A stretch of DNA of 5,479 nucleotides from JBDTRY01 sp039931435 (lineage in GTDB: Bacteria > Acidobacteriota > Thermoanaerobaculia > Gp7-AA8). Shown here piece by piece: positions 4,641 to 5,479 of this stretch (positions within the stretch are counted from its first letter, which is position 1; each line of letters begins with the position of its first letter). Position numbers and translations under genes: made by a program. The notes under the pieces were generated by a model that was not told the origin of the DNA, did no database searches, and saw only the letters and a program-made list of their open reading frames with translations. The stretch is from positions 1-5,479 of the forward strand of contig JBDTRY010000254.1 of NCBI GenBank assembly GCA_039931435.1, in the 5' to 3' direction.

Positions 4641-5479
4641 TTAGTTCGCAATCTTCGTCTTGAATTCAACACGCTCGCCGGTTTTGGCATTCTCGTACCA
4701 GTGAGTCTCGATACGGATCGAATCTCCCGCTTTGTAACTCGAGCTTCGCATTTTCATCCAGTCCGATGCGGCCCCGCCGTACGTCTCAGCCAAACGAGAA
4801 GATTCCCGAAGCTTCACCGCCGTACGGGCCCCAGCTATTGCCTCTCCGATCTCTTCCATCTGCGCACGGCTCGCGAGGCTCTTGTTCAGGGACAGCAGTG
4901 ACCCGCTCATCGCACGATGAACAACAATCCCGCCGAGGGTGATGCCTGCTTGAACGACGGCCTGCTCAGTCACCGCACTGCCTACTGTGCTGATGCTTGT
5001 CTTCAATCCTTCCTTGGCGTTTCCTCCCCAGTCCTGCGACTTTGCTTCTCCCTGCGTCATTCCACTGGCCGGATCGGCTGCCAGGAGGTAGGCCTCACGA
5101 GCGCGCTCCACCGTCGCCTGGTTGCTGTCGAAGGAATCCACCAGGCCGTCCCATAATCCCTGAATCCAACTGCCCAGGCTGAACATCCCGGTCGGGTCTG
5201 AAAAGGTCGCGGGATTGCCGCGGGTGTATGTGTAGAGATTCCAGGATTGCGGAATGGCTGGATTCGAATCGCGCCCCGGATCGACACTCATGAACCGCCC
5301 CAACCCAGCGCTGTACTCGCGTGCGTGCATATAGTCCAGGTTGTCCGAGTTCTCCGTGTACGTCCCCCCGATGAAGTCCCGCTCGTGCCCGGTGAACTTC
5401 ATCGGGTCGTCCCGGTCGTATCCCGCCGCGATCTGCTGGCGCATCGAGGTGATCTCCTGCCCGAACGGATAGTAGTCGT
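4641..5479 (-). CDS. RHS/YD-repeat protein C-terminus with toxin tail 1 (partial, 5' end outside window)
   Basis: The frame is open from the window edge (DYYPFGQEITS precedes Met 5444) to a TAA at 4641. Counting from that Met, residues 1-56 are RHS core (KFTGHERDFIGGTY, REYSAGLGRFMSVDP). Residues 55-87 hold the two DP motifs of the RHS self-cleavage region (SVDPGRD, then NPATFSDPTGM). Residues 88-138 are a linker identical to that of module 2. From residue 139 the tail is unique. It has a weakly hydrophobic stretch at 162-178 and a C-terminal domain at about 215-267 with YGGAASDWMKMRSSS and ETHWYENAKTGERVEFKTK. I recognise this SDW...HWYEN..TG.R.EFKTK pattern as a recurrent tail of RHS-type toxins but cannot name a characterised activity; a nuclease is plausible. 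RHS toxins are normally encapsulated in the YD-repeat shell and released into a target cell. Being upstream-most here, it could be the end of the full-length gene or another orphan module; the window cannot decide. Confidence 0.85.
   Translation of the reverse strand, partial: DYYPFGQEITSMRQQIAAGYDRDDPMKFTGHERDFIGGTYTENSDNLDYMHAREYSAGLGRFMSVDPGRDSNPAIPQSWNLYTYTRGNPATFSDPTGMFSLGSWIQGLWDGLVDSFDSNQATVERAREAYLLAADPASGMTQGEAKSQDWGGNAKEGLKTSISTVGSAVTEQAVVQAGITLGGIVVHRAMSGSLLSLNKSLASRAQMEEIGEAIAGARTAVKLRESSRLAETYGGAASDWMKMRSSSYKAGDSIRIETHWYENAKTGERVEFKTKIAN
5038..5294 (-). repeat. 257-bp perfect direct repeat, copy A (RHS cleavage region and linker)
   Basis: Base-for-base identical to 3346-3602, with an offset of 1692. 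It encodes the end of the core from about SVDPGRD through DPTGM to the end of the linker (GEAKSQ). Identity stops abruptly on both sides: into the toxin tail on the low-coordinate side, and down to roughly 92% across the core on the high-coordinate side. Confidence 0.95.

Noticed and set aside
3346..5294. Direct repeats as a possible transposon or CRISPR structure
   Set aside because: The repeats are coding RHS segments. There are no terminal inverted repeats, transposase, target duplications or short regularly spaced repeats.

Overview
The window is a tandem array of RHS/YD-repeat C-terminal toxin modules with their candidate immunity genes. Every supported gene reads on the minus strand, so transcription runs from high to low coordinates. 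Four copies of the same RHS core 3' end are visible, sharing the protein signatures FQYDPFGQPREISESGG, RHFHLDHLGTPRVTT, YYPFGQEITSMRQQ, KFTGHERDFIGGTY and REYSAGxxRFMSVDP. Each complete copy ends in a different C-terminal tail and is followed by a small unrelated gene in the immunity position. The layout matches polymorphic toxin loci in which the main RHS gene is followed by displaced ('orphan') toxin-immunity modules. No N-terminal delivery domain (PAAR, VgrG, signal peptide, TcB-like part) is in the window, so the full-length parent gene is probably upstream, beyond 5479.

Layout in transcription order. Module 1 (5479-4209): RHS core end open to the window edge, a toxin tail ending in ETHWYENxxTGxRVEFKTK, then a 142-aa immunity candidate 3 nt downstream. 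Module 2 (4175-2518): a 5'-truncated RHS core, a tail resembling BECR-fold RNases (HFAKHIREFG ... IRTYFKP), then a 138-aa immunity candidate with a good ribosome-binding site. Module 3 (2493-474): a 5'-truncated core broken by an 83-bp deletion and frameshift, a tail with a zinc-metallopeptidase signature (HEGQH plus a downstream ETNAY), then a secreted 260-aa protein with a TonB C-terminal-like domain that overlaps the toxin stop by ATGA. Module 4 (about 546 to 1): another core copy that keeps one extra YD repeat; its tail lies outside the window.

Modules 1 and 2 share a perfect 257-bp repeat (3346-3602 = 5038-5294) covering the linker just before the toxin tails, while the neighbouring core is only about 92% identical. 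This step suggests recent recombination or gene conversion. The proposed role is swapping of toxin tails onto the upstream RHS gene through homologous core segments, with the immunity genes kept to protect the cell and its kin; this is inference.

The organism is probably a high-GC Gram-negative bacterium: the cores are GC-rich and a TonB-like secreted protein is present. The wording of the RHS core (KFTGHERDF, DNLDYMHAREYS, RFMSVDP) together with a small secreted TonB-domain protein recalls Acidobacteriota, but this is recollection of style and not a demonstrated assignment.
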